Notes: generated by a model not told the origin, from the sequence alone. A DNA stretch of 64,000 bases from JAJAZB01 sp965249815 (GCA_965249815.1 CBDFMV010000003.1:3162001-3226000); one strand, 5' to 3'. Shown: positions 1 through 8,433, numbered from the stretch's first letter. Translations and numbers: made by a program.

Positions 1-66
1 AATACGGGCGGCGCGAGCGGGTGGGGGCACTCCAGGGAGCGTGGTGGAAGCAAGGAGCGTTTTCAT
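1..66 (-). CDS. possible 5' end of a gene running off the left edge
   Basis: An ATG read on the minus strand opens 22 codons without a stop and leaves the window at base 1. The peptide begins MKTLLASTTLPGVPPP. The fragment is too short to assign a family. It could be the start of an exported protein or a chance open frame. Confidence 0.25.
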   Translation of the reverse strand, partial: MKTLLASTTLPGVPPPARAARI

Positions 67-203
67 GCGAGTTGATTGGTTCACAGCAAGTCTATCATTA
101 TTTCCCGGCTAAACCCAGGCGGTTGAGCAGGTTGAAATCGAATTTCTGACGAGTGGAGAAAAAGCAGGGATGAGCGATCGGGTGCAGCAGGTCATCGAAC
201 ACG

Positions 204-237
204 AAAAAGGCCGTTTTCGTCAGGAAACGGCCTTTTT
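204..237 (-). terminator. bidirectional intrinsic terminator downstream of the SDR gene
   Basis: A 13-bp inverted repeat (AAAAAGGCCGTTT and its complement) encloses an 8-base loop. It gives a GC stem with a T-run on either strand. It lies 19 bases beyond the stop codon of the SDR gene. Confidence 0.8.
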
Positions 238-255
238 ACCAGGAATTAAAATCGC

Positions 256-1206
256 CTATAAATTTAAATCCGACAGTTTAAAATCGGAGTACCGCGCCCG
301 GTTGTAGTACGCCCAGGCCACCAGGCCCAGCACGAGCACTGCCCCGACGAGCGAACCCGTCACGACCTGCTTCTTGCGGGAGCCCTCCTCGTCGCCATCG
401 CCGTTGGTGGAGCGTTCCATTTGTTTACGCACGGATGCCGTCACGAGCGCATCGGGCATCACACGCGACATGGCCACCTGGGCTTTGTTCATGAACCCCG
501 AAACCACCTTGTCTTTGCCCTTCAGCAACGCCTCGTACCCGTCGCGGGCCACGTCGGCAGCGTCGGTTTTCAGGGCCTGCTGGTGAGCGACGGTGCCTTC
601 GGCCCCGGCTTTGGCAAAAAAATCGGTGTTGGTAGCCCCCGGCAGCAGCGACGTGACGGTGACGTTGGTGTCTTTCAGTTCATTGCGCAGGGCTTCGCCG
701 AACGAGAGAATGAAGGCTTTCGTAGCCCCGTACACGGCCATCATCGGGTTGGGCAGTACCGAAACGACGGAAGCGAGCATCAGAATTTTCCCCTCATTGC
801 GGGCGACCATGTCTTTCAGAAACAATTTCGTCAGGTGGACGAGCGCCGTGGCGTTGATCTGGATAATGCTCAGTTCTTTTTGCAAATCGGTTTCGGTGGC
901 AAACATGCCGTATTCACCCATCCCCGCGTCGTTGACGAGCACGTTAACGTCGATGCCCTGGCTTTTTATCTGGTCGTACACCTGCTGGGGGGCGTCGGTC
1001 TGGGCGAAATCGCTGCCGATTACCGTCACTTTTTTCAACTGATACTCCTGCCGGAATTCGTCGGCAATCTGCTGGAGCCGGTCGGTATTGCGCGAAACGA
1101 GGACCAGATTGTAGCCGTCCTGCGCAAAACATTTGGCCAGTTCGTACCCAATGCCACTCGAAGCCCCCGTAATCAGGGCAGTTTGCTGGTTGGTTTCCAT
1201 ACACAT
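256..1206 (-). CDS. SDR family NAD(P)-dependent oxidoreductase with C-terminal membrane tail
   Basis: Classical short-chain dehydrogenase/reductase. The cofactor-binding TGASSGIG motif lies at residues 13-20, an NDAG element follows, and the catalytic YxxxK appears as YGATK near residue 160, so reduction or oxidation of a carbonyl substrate is expected. The SDR fold ends near residue 260. The protein then continues through a basic stretch (GSRKKQ) into one hydrophobic segment (roughly residues 282-300) and a short polar tail, suggesting a membrane anchor. Substrate unknown. Two in-frame ATGs (1206 and 1200) are equally good starts. A strong hairpin lies just downstream, and the gene appears monocistronic. 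Confidence 0.9.
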   Translation of the reverse strand: MCMETNQQTALITGASSGIGYELAKCFAQDGYNLVLVSRNTDRLQQIADEFRQEYQLKKVTVIGSDFAQTDAPQQVYDQIKSQGIDVNVLVNDAGMGEYGMFATETDLQKELSIIQINATALVHLTKLFLKDMVARNEGKILMLASVVSVLPNPMMAVYGATKAFILSFGEALRNELKDTNVTVTSLLPGATNTDFFAKAGAEGTVAHQQALKTDAADVARDGYEALLKGKDKVVSGFMNKAQVAMSRVMPDALVTASVRKQMERSTNGDGDEEGSRKKQVVTGSLVGAVLVLGLVAWAYYNRARYSDFKLSDLNL

Positions 1207-1269
1207 TTAATTGGTTAGACGGCGGGTAAGGGTAGAAAACCGTGCCACCCGTTCCGGCGGGCCGGGCGC

Positions 1270-1299
1270 AAAAAAAGCCCACCGCGAAGTGCGGTGGGC
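1270..1299 (-). terminator. intrinsic terminator of the DUF937-OmpA gene
   Basis: A perfect 9-bp stem (GCCCACCGC and complement, loop of 5) is followed on the minus strand by seven T residues. It lies 26 bases past the stop at 1326. Confidence 0.85.
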
Positions 1300-1325
1300 C
1301 GGTGACGTCCTGGGAAAAAAGGGCC

Positions 1326-2615
1326 TCAACGCTGAATTACGTAGGCGTCTACCCGGTTGGCTCCGCCGCTGGCACCGACTCCGGCGGCGTCGATGCGGAT
1401 AAAGTTGATGCCCGCCACGATGAGCCGTGATTTCACCGTGTTGGCGCGCTTGGCGGCGAGTTTTTTACTTTCGAGCGCCTCGCCTTCGGTGGTATAGCCG
1501 ACCAGTTTGATTTGCAGACGGGGGTGGTCTTTCATCACCTTTGCCAGCGATTCTACCGCCGGAGCCGACTCGGGCGTCAGGATGCTCGTGGCATTGACGA
1601 AGTTGATGCCATCGAGTTTGAACGTCTGGCCCGACTTCGCCGCCGGATCGTTCAGGTACGTTTCAAGTTGTTTAGCAAACCCCACGGTCGACGCGGGAGC
1701 GACCGGTGCTGTGGTTTTTACTGAATCGACCGCCACCGGTTTGGACCCCTGCCGACTGGCCGAGTCGGCGCGGGCGAGGGTGTCGCTCACGGGAACGGAT
1801 TGCTCCGCCACCAGGGGATCGGTTTCTGGTATCGACTCGGCGGGCGGGCGGTTCAGATACCAGTACACGCCGCCGCCCAGCACTGCCAGGGCCACGGCGG
1901 GCAGCAGCCAGCGGCTCCAGTTGACGCCCGACGCTTCTTCCTCCAATTCTTCTACCACCGGTGCAATGGCCGTTTTGGTAGGGGCAGGCACTTTGGGAAT
2001 CGCGGCGCTCGCCACCCGGCGCTGCACGGCCGCGCCCGAAGTGCGTAGGGCGGCTTCCATGCCCTGCCAGTTGTCGATGCCAATTACTTCAAAAAGTTTA
2101 TCGGCCAGGCCGTCGGGCACGGTGGTGAGCCAGGCTTCACGCTGGTCGGCCAGCAGGCTGCCCAGTCCCTGCACGTCGAGGTTGCGGTCTGCCACTTCGC
2201 GCCGGAGTGCGGCCAGCACGAGCGGCATGGTCAGGCCCAGCAGGCTGGTAGCCGACGAGTTCCGGACCTTGGCGTAGGTCGAAATCATCGTGGCAATCGA
2301 GCTTTTTTTGTCGGGCAGCAATTGGCTCACCAGGCCATTGCCGTGGGTGAGAAGTTGGCTGGTGCGCTCGGGGGAGTCGAGCACCGAGGCGAGGTTGTCG
2401 AGTAAATGCTTGTCGGAGTCGGGTTTTTGCAGGGTGCGGTACAACTGGTCGAGGCCAGTTTCGGTGGAAGCGCGCTTGAGCAGGCCCCCGGCTACCGTGG
2501 GGAACAACCCGTCGAGGGCTTTCTGGGTTTTCTCCGGGGTTTCGCCAACGTGCTGGGCCGCTTTAAGTCGAAGCGCGGCGGGGATACTTTCTTTCAGGTT
2601 TCCGAAAATATTCAT
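1326..2615 (-). CDS. DUF937 domain protein with C-terminal OmpA-like domain
   Basis: The N-terminal ~200 residues resemble the DUF937 (YidB-like) family: a helical repeat with a KALDGLFPTVAGGLL-type segment and a SLLGLTMPLVLAAL-type segment. A proline/glutamate linker leads to one transmembrane helix (LLPAVALAVLGGGVYWYLN), then a low-complexity spacer, then an OmpA-like peptidoglycan-binding domain (ATSILTPES, LVGYTTEGE, KRANTVKSRL). This is inferred to be an inner-membrane protein whose OmpA domain reaches into the periplasm to hold the wall. ATGs at 2636 and 2615 and a TTG at 2675 are possible starts. 2615 is chosen because DUF937 proteins usually begin with this MN(I/L)F-type segment. It follows the NTF2-like gene closely and may be co-transcribed with it. 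Confidence 0.8.
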   Translation of the reverse strand: MNIFGNLKESIPAALRLKAAQHVGETPEKTQKALDGLFPTVAGGLLKRASTETGLDQLYRTLQKPDSDKHLLDNLASVLDSPERTSQLLTHGNGLVSQLLPDKKSSIATMISTYAKVRNSSATSLLGLTMPLVLAALRREVADRNLDVQGLGSLLADQREAWLTTVPDGLADKLFEVIGIDNWQGMEAALRTSGAAVQRRVASAAIPKVPAPTKTAIAPVVEELEEEASGVNWSRWLLPAVALAVLGGGVYWYLNRPPAESIPETDPLVAEQSVPVSDTLARADSASRQGSKPVAVDSVKTTAPVAPASTVGFAKQLETYLNDPAAKSGQTFKLDGINFVNATSILTPESAPAVESLAKVMKDHPRLQIKLVGYTTEGEALESKKLAAKRANTVKSRLIVAGINFIRIDAAGVGASGGANRVDAYVIQR

Positions 2616-2671
2616 ATAGGGTTTGGTTAGGGCCATAGGGGGCAAGCGCTCGGAAGCAGGTGGCCCTTGCC

Positions 2672-3187
2672 TCAATCCCAGCCATCGTTGTACTTGGATT
2701 TGGGCTTTGAGGTGGGCTTTTTCTGGGCAACGGATGTTTTGCCGGTTCCGAAACTGACGGATTGCTGGTCGCTTTCAGCGCGCGTGAACACGCGACTGAC
2801 AATTTTCCATTCGTTTCCGATTTTCAACAGATTCAGGTAGTCAACGTACTTAAAATCAGCGTATTCCGATTCAACAGTGGCCGTCGCGGCGGTATTCATG
2901 ATGCTGTACGAAACGATGCGCGTGTTGCGGTCGAGTTTTTGCCCCAGGCGCACTTTGCTCATGAATTCGCGCTTGCTGGAGGCCGTTGGCCGACCTTCCC
3001 GGTTGATGCTCATTTGCAGTACGCCCCCGAAAAAGGCCCGGTTGAGCCGGGCAGTGTCCTGGTTGGTGCCGCCTTCGAGGTAGTTGAGCAGGGTTTCCTT
3101 CACCAAAGCCTCGTCGGTTTGGGCCTGTGCGTACCCCGAAAGGCACAGCATCAAGCCGAACAACTTGAAAAGCGTAGTCGTTTTCAT
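2672..3187 (-). CDS. exported NTF2-like (lumazine-binding type) protein
   Basis: A 171-residue protein with a clean Sec signal peptide (MKTTTLFKLFGLMLCLSGYAQA) ending at AQA-QT. The mature part has the pattern of SnoaL/NTF2-like 'putative lumazine-binding' proteins common in Bacteroidota: an early helix (ALVKETLLNYLEGGT), a central strand pair and the closing NEWKIVSRVF strand. A basic tail rich in K, P and S follows. These proteins form a cone-shaped pocket; no ligand can be assigned. The stop lies only about 56 bases before the ATG of the DUF937-OmpA gene, so the two are probably one transcription unit. Confidence 0.75.
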   Translation of the reverse strand: MKTTTLFKLFGLMLCLSGYAQAQTDEALVKETLLNYLEGGTNQDTARLNRAFFGGVLQMSINREGRPTASSKREFMSKVRLGQKLDRNTRIVSYSIMNTAATATVESEYADFKYVDYLNLLKIGNEWKIVSRVFTRAESDQQSVSFGTGKTSVAQKKPTSKPKSKYNDGWD

Positions 3188-3640
3188 AGCAATGCGGTGT
3201 TAGAGGTCGGTAAAAACTACCGCTAATAACGGCAAAAATCCGTGCAGTATTTCAGGAAGTGGTCCCCAAATCTTTGCTAACCGGAGGGAGCCTGTTGCGC
3301 AATCCGGGTAGAGCCGGTTGTGAGAGCCAGCGTTGTGGCTCGCGGATGAAACAGGGGCATCAGGTCGGGTACGCGTTCGCCATTAAGGAGTTAAAAAGTA
3401 GGTAACCTCCTGATTATTAGGGCAAAAACTACTGAATCGGATCAAAGGCAAGCTGCAATATACTTCTGGCCAGAAGAGGCAAGGAAAAGTGTCGAACAGT
3501 TTAGTTAGCTGCCGACGGTAACTATTTGGCAAACAACCGCTTATTTTGACAAATATTCCCGTTGTCAAACGACAACCTTGCACTCGAACAGCAATCCGGT
3601 TAGCCGCCGGGTGATGCTGCCTACGCCCCCCTCTCGATAC
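3188..3640. other. intergenic region between divergent genes
   Basis: This 453-base region separates the NTF2-like gene (minus) from the Crp-like gene (plus). It holds a short hairpin (GAGCCA/TGGCTC near 3320-3337) and the palindromes at 3545-3576. No convincing coding sequence was found on either strand. Confidence 0.5.
3545..3576. promoter_or_regulatory. overlapping palindromes upstream of the Crp-like gene
   Basis: Two inverted repeats overlap: TTTGACAA-N9-TTGTCAAA at 3545-3569 and GTTGTC-AAAC-GACAAC at 3561-3576. They lie 65-96 bases ahead of the chosen ATG of the Crp-like regulator, a position suited to autoregulation. Binding is inferred from symmetry only. Confidence 0.4.
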
Positions 3641-4249
3641 ATGGAAAAAGTTGTTTTGGAAAAGTCCTTTCAGGCCCTTAAGGCCGTTTTTACCAAGTTC
3701 GTGGATTTCCTGCCCGACGAGTGGAACCACTACGAGAGCCACCTGGAGGCCGTTGAATTTCGCAAAAAAGAATTTCTTACCCGGTGCGATGACGTGGAGG
3801 ATTACATCTATTTCATCACCGAAGGGCTCACCCGGCAGTATTTCATCAGCGACGAGCGCGAAATCTGCCTTGATTTCGGCTTTCGCCACAACCTGGTCTC
3901 GGCCTACGTTTCCTTCCTCACCCGCGAGCCGTCCGCCCTGTGCATTCAGGCCCTCACCACCGTCAAAGCGTTACGGGTGCATTACGACGTCGTGCAGGAA
4001 TTACACAACAGCTCAAAAAACAGCGAACGGTTTGGCCGGCTGGTCGCCGAGCAGTTGTACCGGGTAAAGTTGCAGCGCGAGATGGTGCTGCTCAGCCTGA
4101 GCGCCGAGGAAAAGTACCGGTACATGCTCCAGAAGCACCCTGAGTTCATCCAGATGATCCCCGTGAAAGACATCGCGTCGTACCTCGGGATCCACCCTGA
4201 AACCTTGAGCCGGATCCGCAAAAACATTATTCAGAATCAAGGTTCGTAG
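3641..4249 (+). CDS. Crp/Fnr family transcriptional regulator
   Basis: A 202-residue protein with the usual Bacteroidota Crp-like layout. An N-terminal cyclic-nucleotide-binding-like beta-roll contains the YIYFITEGLTRQYF and LDFGFRHNLVSAY segments. A dimerisation helix (FGRLVAEQLYRVKLQREMVL) follows, then a C-terminal winged helix whose recognition helix reads IASYLGIHPETLSRIRKN. The residues that bind cAMP in E. coli Crp are not evident, so the ligand is unknown. An upstream in-frame TTG (3578) would add residues with no family counterpart; the ATG at 3641 gives the expected start. Palindromes flank the gene on both sides, suggesting autoregulation. Confidence 0.85.
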   Translation: MEKVVLEKSFQALKAVFTKFVDFLPDEWNHYESHLEAVEFRKKEFLTRCDDVEDYIYFITEGLTRQYFISDEREICLDFGFRHNLVSAYVSFLTREPSALCIQALTTVKALRVHYDVVQELHNSSKNSERFGRLVAEQLYRVKLQREMVLLSLSAEEKYRYMLQKHPEFIQMIPVKDIASYLGIHPETLSRIRKNIIQNQGS

Positions 4250-4260
4250 AAAAAAACTTT

Positions 4261-4291
4261 TTTCTGACAAAAATCACTTGGATGTCAGAAA
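4261..4291. repeat. inverted repeat just past the Crp-like gene
   Basis: TTTCTGACA at 4261-4269 is matched by its exact complement TGTCAGAAA at 4283-4291 with 13 bases between. Like the pair upstream of the gene, the arms contain TGACA/TGTCA. It could be an operator or an RNA hairpin. Confidence 0.4.
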
Positions 4292-4353
4292 CTATTCTGA
4301 TTCATTTGTACCTCACGAAAAAATGCGGCCTCTGCCGAATTTTTAGTGATCAA

Positions 4354-4386
4354 GGCTACCCGTGGCGGCGGGTAGCCTCTTTTTTT
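4354..4386 (+). terminator. intrinsic terminator after the Crp-like gene
   Basis: A 9-bp stem (GGCTACCCG and complement, loop of 6) runs into an eight-T run on the plus strand. The T-run abuts the stop codon of the convergent radA gene. Confidence 0.8.
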
Positions 4387-5768
4387 CACCGGGGCACCAT
4401 CGAGCCGACAAATACTTCATCCAGCCGGGTTGCGGTCTTTACTTTAATTTTGAAAGCATCCGGCTCCAGCCCCTTCAGGTTGTACTTCGAAATCCAGATT
4501 TCCTTAAAACCCAGCTTCTCGGCTTCGCTGATGCGGTTTTCGACCCGGTTGACGGCCCGCACCTCGCCACCCAGACCTACTTCGGCGGCAAAACACACGG
4601 TGGGTGGCAGGGCGATATCCTCGTAGCTCGATACGATGCTGGCGCACACGGCCAGGTCGATGGCCGGGTCTTCCACTTTTAGTCCCCCGGCGATGTTGAG
4701 GAATACGTCCTGGGCACCGAGCCGGAAGCCACCGCGTTTTTCGAGCACGGCCAGGAGCATGTTCAGCCGTTTGGCGTCGTAACCCGTGCTGCTGCGCTGG
4801 GGCGTACCGTAGGTGGCAATGCTCACCAGCGACTGGCATTCAATGAGCAAGGGTCGGTTGCCTTCGAGCATGGCCCCGATGGTGATGCCGCTGGTGGCCT
4901 CTTCGCGCTGCGTAATCAGAATTTCCGACGGGTTGGTTACCTCGCGCAGGCCCGAGCCGAGCATCTCGTACAAGCCCAGTTCGGAAGTACTGCCAAACCG
5001 GTTTTTGGTCGTGCGCAAGATCCGGTAAGCCAGGTGGCGGTCGCCCTCGAACTGCAAGACCGTGTCCACCATGTGCTCAAGCACCTTCGGACCGGCCAGG
5101 GAGCCGTCTTTGGTGATGTGTCCGATCATCAGCACCGGGGTGCCCGATTCTTTGGCAAAACGCATTAGTTCCGCCGTGCATTCGCGCACCTGCGATACGC
5201 TCCCCGCGCCCGATTCGACGAAACTCGACTGGAGCGTTTGGATCGAGTCGATGACGACGATGTCCGGCTCGAAGGTTTCGACCTGCTTGAAAATGTTCTG
5301 GGTGGAGGTCTCGGTCAGGATGAAGCAATTGTCGGCCCGGCGGTTGCTGAGGCGCTCGGCGCGCATCTTAATTTGCTGTTCCGACTCTTCGCCCGACACG
5401 TACAACACGCGCTGCTTCGGCAAATTCAGCGCGATTTGCAGCATCAGCGTGGACTTACCGATGCCCGGTTCACCACCAATCAGCACCAGCGAGCCGGGTA
5501 CGATACCGCCCCCAAGGACGCGGTTAAGCTCGCCGTCGGGCGTCAGGATGCGGGGTTGTTCGGCGAAGGCGATTTCGCTCAACGCCCGTGGGCGGGTGGC
5601 AACTTTGGTAGACGGACTGACTTTCCAGGAGCCTTTTTCCGGCTCTTCTTTTTGAATAACTTCTTCAACGAAGGTGTTCCACTCCCCGCACGAAGGGCAG
5701 CGGCCCAGCCACTTGGGTGCCTGCTGGCCGCAGTTCTGGCAGAAATACGAGGTTCTTGTTTTTGACAT
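4386..5768 (-). CDS. radA: DNA repair protein RadA
   Basis: Full-length RadA/Sms, a RecA-related ATPase that processes recombination intermediates and drives branch migration. The N-terminal C4 zinc finger is visible (C10, C13, C24, C27). Next comes the Walker A motif GGEPGIGKST, a Walker B-like VVIDSIQTL strand and the diagnostic RadA motif KNRFG. The C-terminal Lon-protease-like domain lacks protease function in this family. The ATG at 5768 (MSKTRTSYFC) is the family's normal start; the open frame extends 18 codons further without homology. The stop codon overlaps the T-run of the convergent gene's terminator. Confidence 0.97.
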   Translation of the reverse strand: MSKTRTSYFCQNCGQQAPKWLGRCPSCGEWNTFVEEVIQKEEPEKGSWKVSPSTKVATRPRALSEIAFAEQPRILTPDGELNRVLGGGIVPGSLVLIGGEPGIGKSTLMLQIALNLPKQRVLYVSGEESEQQIKMRAERLSNRRADNCFILTETSTQNIFKQVETFEPDIVVIDSIQTLQSSFVESGAGSVSQVRECTAELMRFAKESGTPVLMIGHITKDGSLAGPKVLEHMVDTVLQFEGDRHLAYRILRTTKNRFGSTSELGLYEMLGSGLREVTNPSEILITQREEATSGITIGAMLEGNRPLLIECQSLVSIATYGTPQRSSTGYDAKRLNMLLAVLEKRGGFRLGAQDVFLNIAGGLKVEDPAIDLAVCASIVSSYEDIALPPTVCFAAEVGLGGEVRAVNRVENRISEAEKLGFKEIWISKYNLKGLEPDAFKIKVKTATRLDEVFVGSMVPR

Positions 5769-5960
5769 GAAAATCAGAGGCAGTCTCCGGCGGGCAAAGG
5801 ACAGGTTTTTCTGTTTGCACACCGCTCACCGGAAACTGAAAAATAGCCGGTTAATAGTTGTTAAATATACGCAAAAACACCCGAACTGCCGAGCATTTGG
5901 GCAAGCGGCATGGTACTTGTGGCGTTATGGGTGCAGGTTTTAAAAAACTCCAACCCGGTT

Positions 5961-6665
5961 ATGCGCAACTCCCTTCTGTTCCTGCTCGCAGCCCTGCTGC
6001 TCTCCAGCGTTTCGTTTGCTCAAAAACGCCGCAGTGCGTTTGCAATGGGTTTGAAAGGTGGCGTGAATTTGTCGCAACTGAAAACGGGTAACTTCCTGAC
6101 CACCCGCCTCGGCGAAAATGGCCTGCCGCAATTCAACTACAACGGCCAGATTCTCCGCGACAACCTCAACCAGAGTTACGAAAGCCGCACCGGATTGGCC
6201 GGGGGCATCTGGATGCGTTTCGGCCGGACTTTTTACCTGCAACCCGAGGCCGTACTGTCGAGCAAAGGCGGGGCCTTCGAGGTGTACTACAACGGGCAGA
6301 ATGTGAGCGACCTCGTCAAAGTCAAACTCACGACCATCGACGTACCCGTGCTACTGGGGCTGAAACTGGGCCCGCTCCGGGTAAACGCCGGCCCAATGGC
6401 TTCGTTTGTGGTGGGCAACAACCAGACCCTTGGGCAGGCCCTTCACCAGTACACAACCGGCAGCGTCAGCGACGCGTTTCAGAAGGCCTATTACGGCTAC
6501 CAATTGGGGGGGGGGCTGGACCTCGGTTCCCTCAGCCTCGACGTGCGTTACGAAGGGGCGTTGTCGGATGTTTCGGCCCTTTCGCTGAAAAGTGTGGCAG
6601 GAAATACCCAATTCAATCAAAAGAATCACCTCTGGCAGGTTACTCTGGGGTGGCGGTTATTTTAG
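5961..6665 (+). CDS. PorT family outer-membrane beta-barrel protein (first of three)
   Basis: A 234-residue exported protein. The signal peptide MRNSLLFLLAALLLSSVSFAQ is followed by the opening strand FAMGLKGGVNLSQL. Later strands carry alternating polar and hydrophobic residues with family signatures: FYLQPEAVLSSKGG, DVPVLLGLKLGPLRVNAGP, YYGYQLGGGLDLGSLSLDVRYEG and a terminal LWQVTLGWRLF. These mark the PorT-like 'outer membrane beta-barrel' family of Bacteroidota. Membership is clear; the transported or bound partner is unknown. It is followed by two paralogues on the same strand, each with its own terminator. Confidence 0.88.
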   Translation: MRNSLLFLLAALLLSSVSFAQKRRSAFAMGLKGGVNLSQLKTGNFLTTRLGENGLPQFNYNGQILRDNLNQSYESRTGLAGGIWMRFGRTFYLQPEAVLSSKGGAFEVYYNGQNVSDLVKVKLTTIDVPVLLGLKLGPLRVNAGPMASFVVGNNQTLGQALHQYTTGSVSDAFQKAYYGYQLGGGLDLGSLSLDVRYEGALSDVSALSLKSVAGNTQFNQKNHLWQVTLGWRLF

Positions 6666-6690
6666 GTAAAAACGCTTTTACGCTATACTG

Positions 6691-6726
6691 AGCGTGCTTT
6701 TCATTCGGAAGGCACGCTTTTTTTTA
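6691..6726 (+). terminator. terminator between the first and second barrel genes
   Basis: The stem AGCGTGC/GCACGCT encloses about 14 bases and is followed by eight T residues. It is very similar to the hairpin after the next gene (7636-7669). Confidence 0.8.
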
Positions 6727-6771
6727 TTCATGAACCGACAAAACACTTCATCAAACCAGTTTCTCAATCCC

Positions 6772-7617
6772 ATGAAACGCATTATCATCACCCTACTGGC
6801 ATCGGCGGCCCTCGTTACGGCCACTGCCTACGCGTTCGCTGCCATGGCGCAGGACAGCACCAATACAACCACGACGACCAGCAGCACCCGTCCCGACAGC
6901 ACGGGCAACACCACGACCTCGGCACCGTACAACAACCGCAATGCCTACACGGCAACCAGCACGACGACCTCGACCAGCCCGGACGTTTCCTACCGCGAAC
7001 GCCGCGACCGGGACGTGACGGAAGATCCTCTGTTCACGTTTGGTCTGAAAGCCGGGGTAAATTACTCGGAACTGGTTTATAACAGCCTTTCGGTGTCGAA
7101 CGGCAACGCGTTCGACCTGAGCACGAGCAATGGACGTGGCTGGGGACTGGCGGCGGGTGGCTTCTTCCGGGTTGGTCGCACGATTTTCATTCAGCCTGAA
7201 ATCATGTTTTCGCAGAAAGGCGGGCGGTACATGATTGGAAAAACCGGTGGTACGGTCAACGCCCGGCAGGTGGACATTAAGTTTTCCAACATCGATTTCC
7301 CCGTGCTGGTGGGGGTTAAAATAGCCCGGGTGTTCCGCATCAATGCCGGCCCGGTCATTACCTTCAGCACGTCGGACAACGGCAACCTCGGTGATACCTT
7401 CGACCAGTACTCCGGCGACCGCAACTATTTCAAAAAAGGCCTCATCGGCTACCAGGCCGGGGTTGGACTCGACATTGGTAAATTTGTGTTCGATCTTCGC
7501 TACGAAGGCAACGTGCGTGACGTGATTCGCATCGATTTCGTCAATCCCAGTAACCAGGGACAATTCCTGAGCAAGTCAAATCTTTTTCAGGCTACGGTTG
7601 GATTCAAGTTTTTGTAA
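6772..7617 (+). CDS. PorT family outer-membrane beta-barrel protein (second of three)
   Basis: A 281-residue paralogue of its neighbours. The signal peptide (MKRIIITLLASAALVTATAYA) precedes an 80-residue Thr/Ser/Asn-rich low-complexity linker not found in the other two copies. The barrel then begins at FTFGLKAGVNYSEL. It shows FIQPEIMFSQKGG, DFPVLVGVKIARVFRINAGP and GYQAGVGLDIGKFVFDLRYEG and ends in FQATVGFKFL. The ATG at 6772 is the one directly before the signal peptide. The linker may be a flexible, surface or periplasmic tether. Function unknown. Confidence 0.87.
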   Translation: MKRIIITLLASAALVTATAYAFAAMAQDSTNTTTTTSSTRPDSTGNTTTSAPYNNRNAYTATSTTTSTSPDVSYRERRDRDVTEDPLFTFGLKAGVNYSELVYNSLSVSNGNAFDLSTSNGRGWGLAAGGFFRVGRTIFIQPEIMFSQKGGRYMIGKTGGTVNARQVDIKFSNIDFPVLVGVKIARVFRINAGPVITFSTSDNGNLGDTFDQYSGDRNYFKKGLIGYQAGVGLDIGKFVFDLRYEGNVRDVIRIDFVNPSNQGQFLSKSNLFQATVGFKFL

Positions 7618-7635
7618 GCAGCAATCCGCCAGTAA

Positions 7636-7669
7636 AGCGTGCCGCCCTTTGGGAGGTACGCTTTTTTTT
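7636..7669 (+). terminator. terminator between the second and third barrel genes
   Basis: The stem AGCGTGCC/GGTACGCT (one G-U pair) is followed by eight T residues. It resembles the hairpin after the first barrel gene. Confidence 0.8.
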
Positions 7670-7702
7670 CGTGCCATGATTCAAACCAACCATTTCGTCA
7701 TC

Positions 7703-8371
7703 ATGAAAAAATACATTCGTCCGTTCACCCTGATGGCTTTGCTCGTCAGCCCGGTGCTGGTGCAGGCGCAGAAGGATTTCTTCACGTTCGGCATTAAAGG
7801 CGGGGTGAACCTGGCCCACTTCAAGGGGGACCGCTACAACTTCGGCTCCGGGCAGGATTTTCTGCAAAGCGTCGACAAAGACAAGGTAGGTGCCATCGGC
7901 GGGGTGTTTTTCCGGTTCGGGGAAAAATTCTTCCTGCAACCCGAAGCGGTTCTTTCGCAAAAAGGGGGGCGTTTTCAAATCCTGCGCGACAACCAGGGCG
8001 TCAACGACCCGCGTAACGTGGACGTCCGTTTCACCAACCTCGATGTGCCCGTGCTGGTGGGCGTTCGCATCGGGGAGGTGTTGCGCCTGAACCTCGGCCC
8101 CATGGCCTCCATCCGGCTTTCCGATAACGGGAAACTCCGGGATACCTTCAACCAGTACGCCGGACAAAGCGTGGATAACGTCTTTAAACAGGCCGTGTTC
8201 GGTTACCAGGCGGGCATCGGGCTTGATTTTGGCCGTATCAACTTTGATGTGCGTTACGAAGGCAATTTCACCGATGTGATTAAAGTCCAGTTCAGCAATC
8301 CGTCCACGCAGGCACAATTCACCCGCAAGCTCAACCTCTGGCAGGCAACGGTTGGGCTTGAAATTTTGTAG
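7703..8371 (+). CDS. PorT family outer-membrane beta-barrel protein (third of three)
   Basis: A 222-residue protein with signal peptide MKKYIRPFTLMALLVSPVLVQAQ and a barrel from FFTFGIKGGVNLAHF onward. It shares nearly every signature strand with the upstream copy: FFLQPEAVLSQKGG, DVPVLVGVRIGEVLRLNLGP, GYQAGIGLDFGRINFDVRYEG and the aromatic-rich end LWQATVGLEIL. The second and third copies are closest to each other, so they probably arose by the more recent duplication. The ATG at 7703 is preferred over 7676 because it starts at the signal peptide. Confidence 0.88.
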   Translation: MKKYIRPFTLMALLVSPVLVQAQKDFFTFGIKGGVNLAHFKGDRYNFGSGQDFLQSVDKDKVGAIGGVFFRFGEKFFLQPEAVLSQKGGRFQILRDNQGVNDPRNVDVRFTNLDVPVLVGVRIGEVLRLNLGPMASIRLSDNGKLRDTFNQYAGQSVDNVFKQAVFGYQAGIGLDFGRINFDVRYEGNFTDVIKVQFSNPSTQAQFTRKLNLWQATVGLEIL

Positions 8372-8373
8372 GG

Positions 8374-8429
8374 AAAAAACAGACACGAGAAAGGAGTTTC
8401 TGGTCTCCTTTCTCGTGTCTGTTTTTTTT
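8374..8429 (+). terminator. strong bidirectional terminator closing the barrel cluster
   Basis: A perfect 17-bp stem lies at 8380-8396 and 8405-8421 with an 8-base loop. It is flanked by A-rich sequence on the left and eight T residues on the right. Confidence 0.88.
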
Positions 8430-8433
8430 CAAA

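Noticed and set aside
104..250. Short minus-strand frame ending FNLLNRLGLAGK before the left-edge gene
   Set aside because: It has no ATG, overlaps a terminator hairpin and lacks recognisable homology.
4300..4386. Possible small RNA between a promoter-like TTTGTACC and the terminator
   Set aside because: The promoter match is poor and the hairpin is explained as the terminator of the Crp-like gene.
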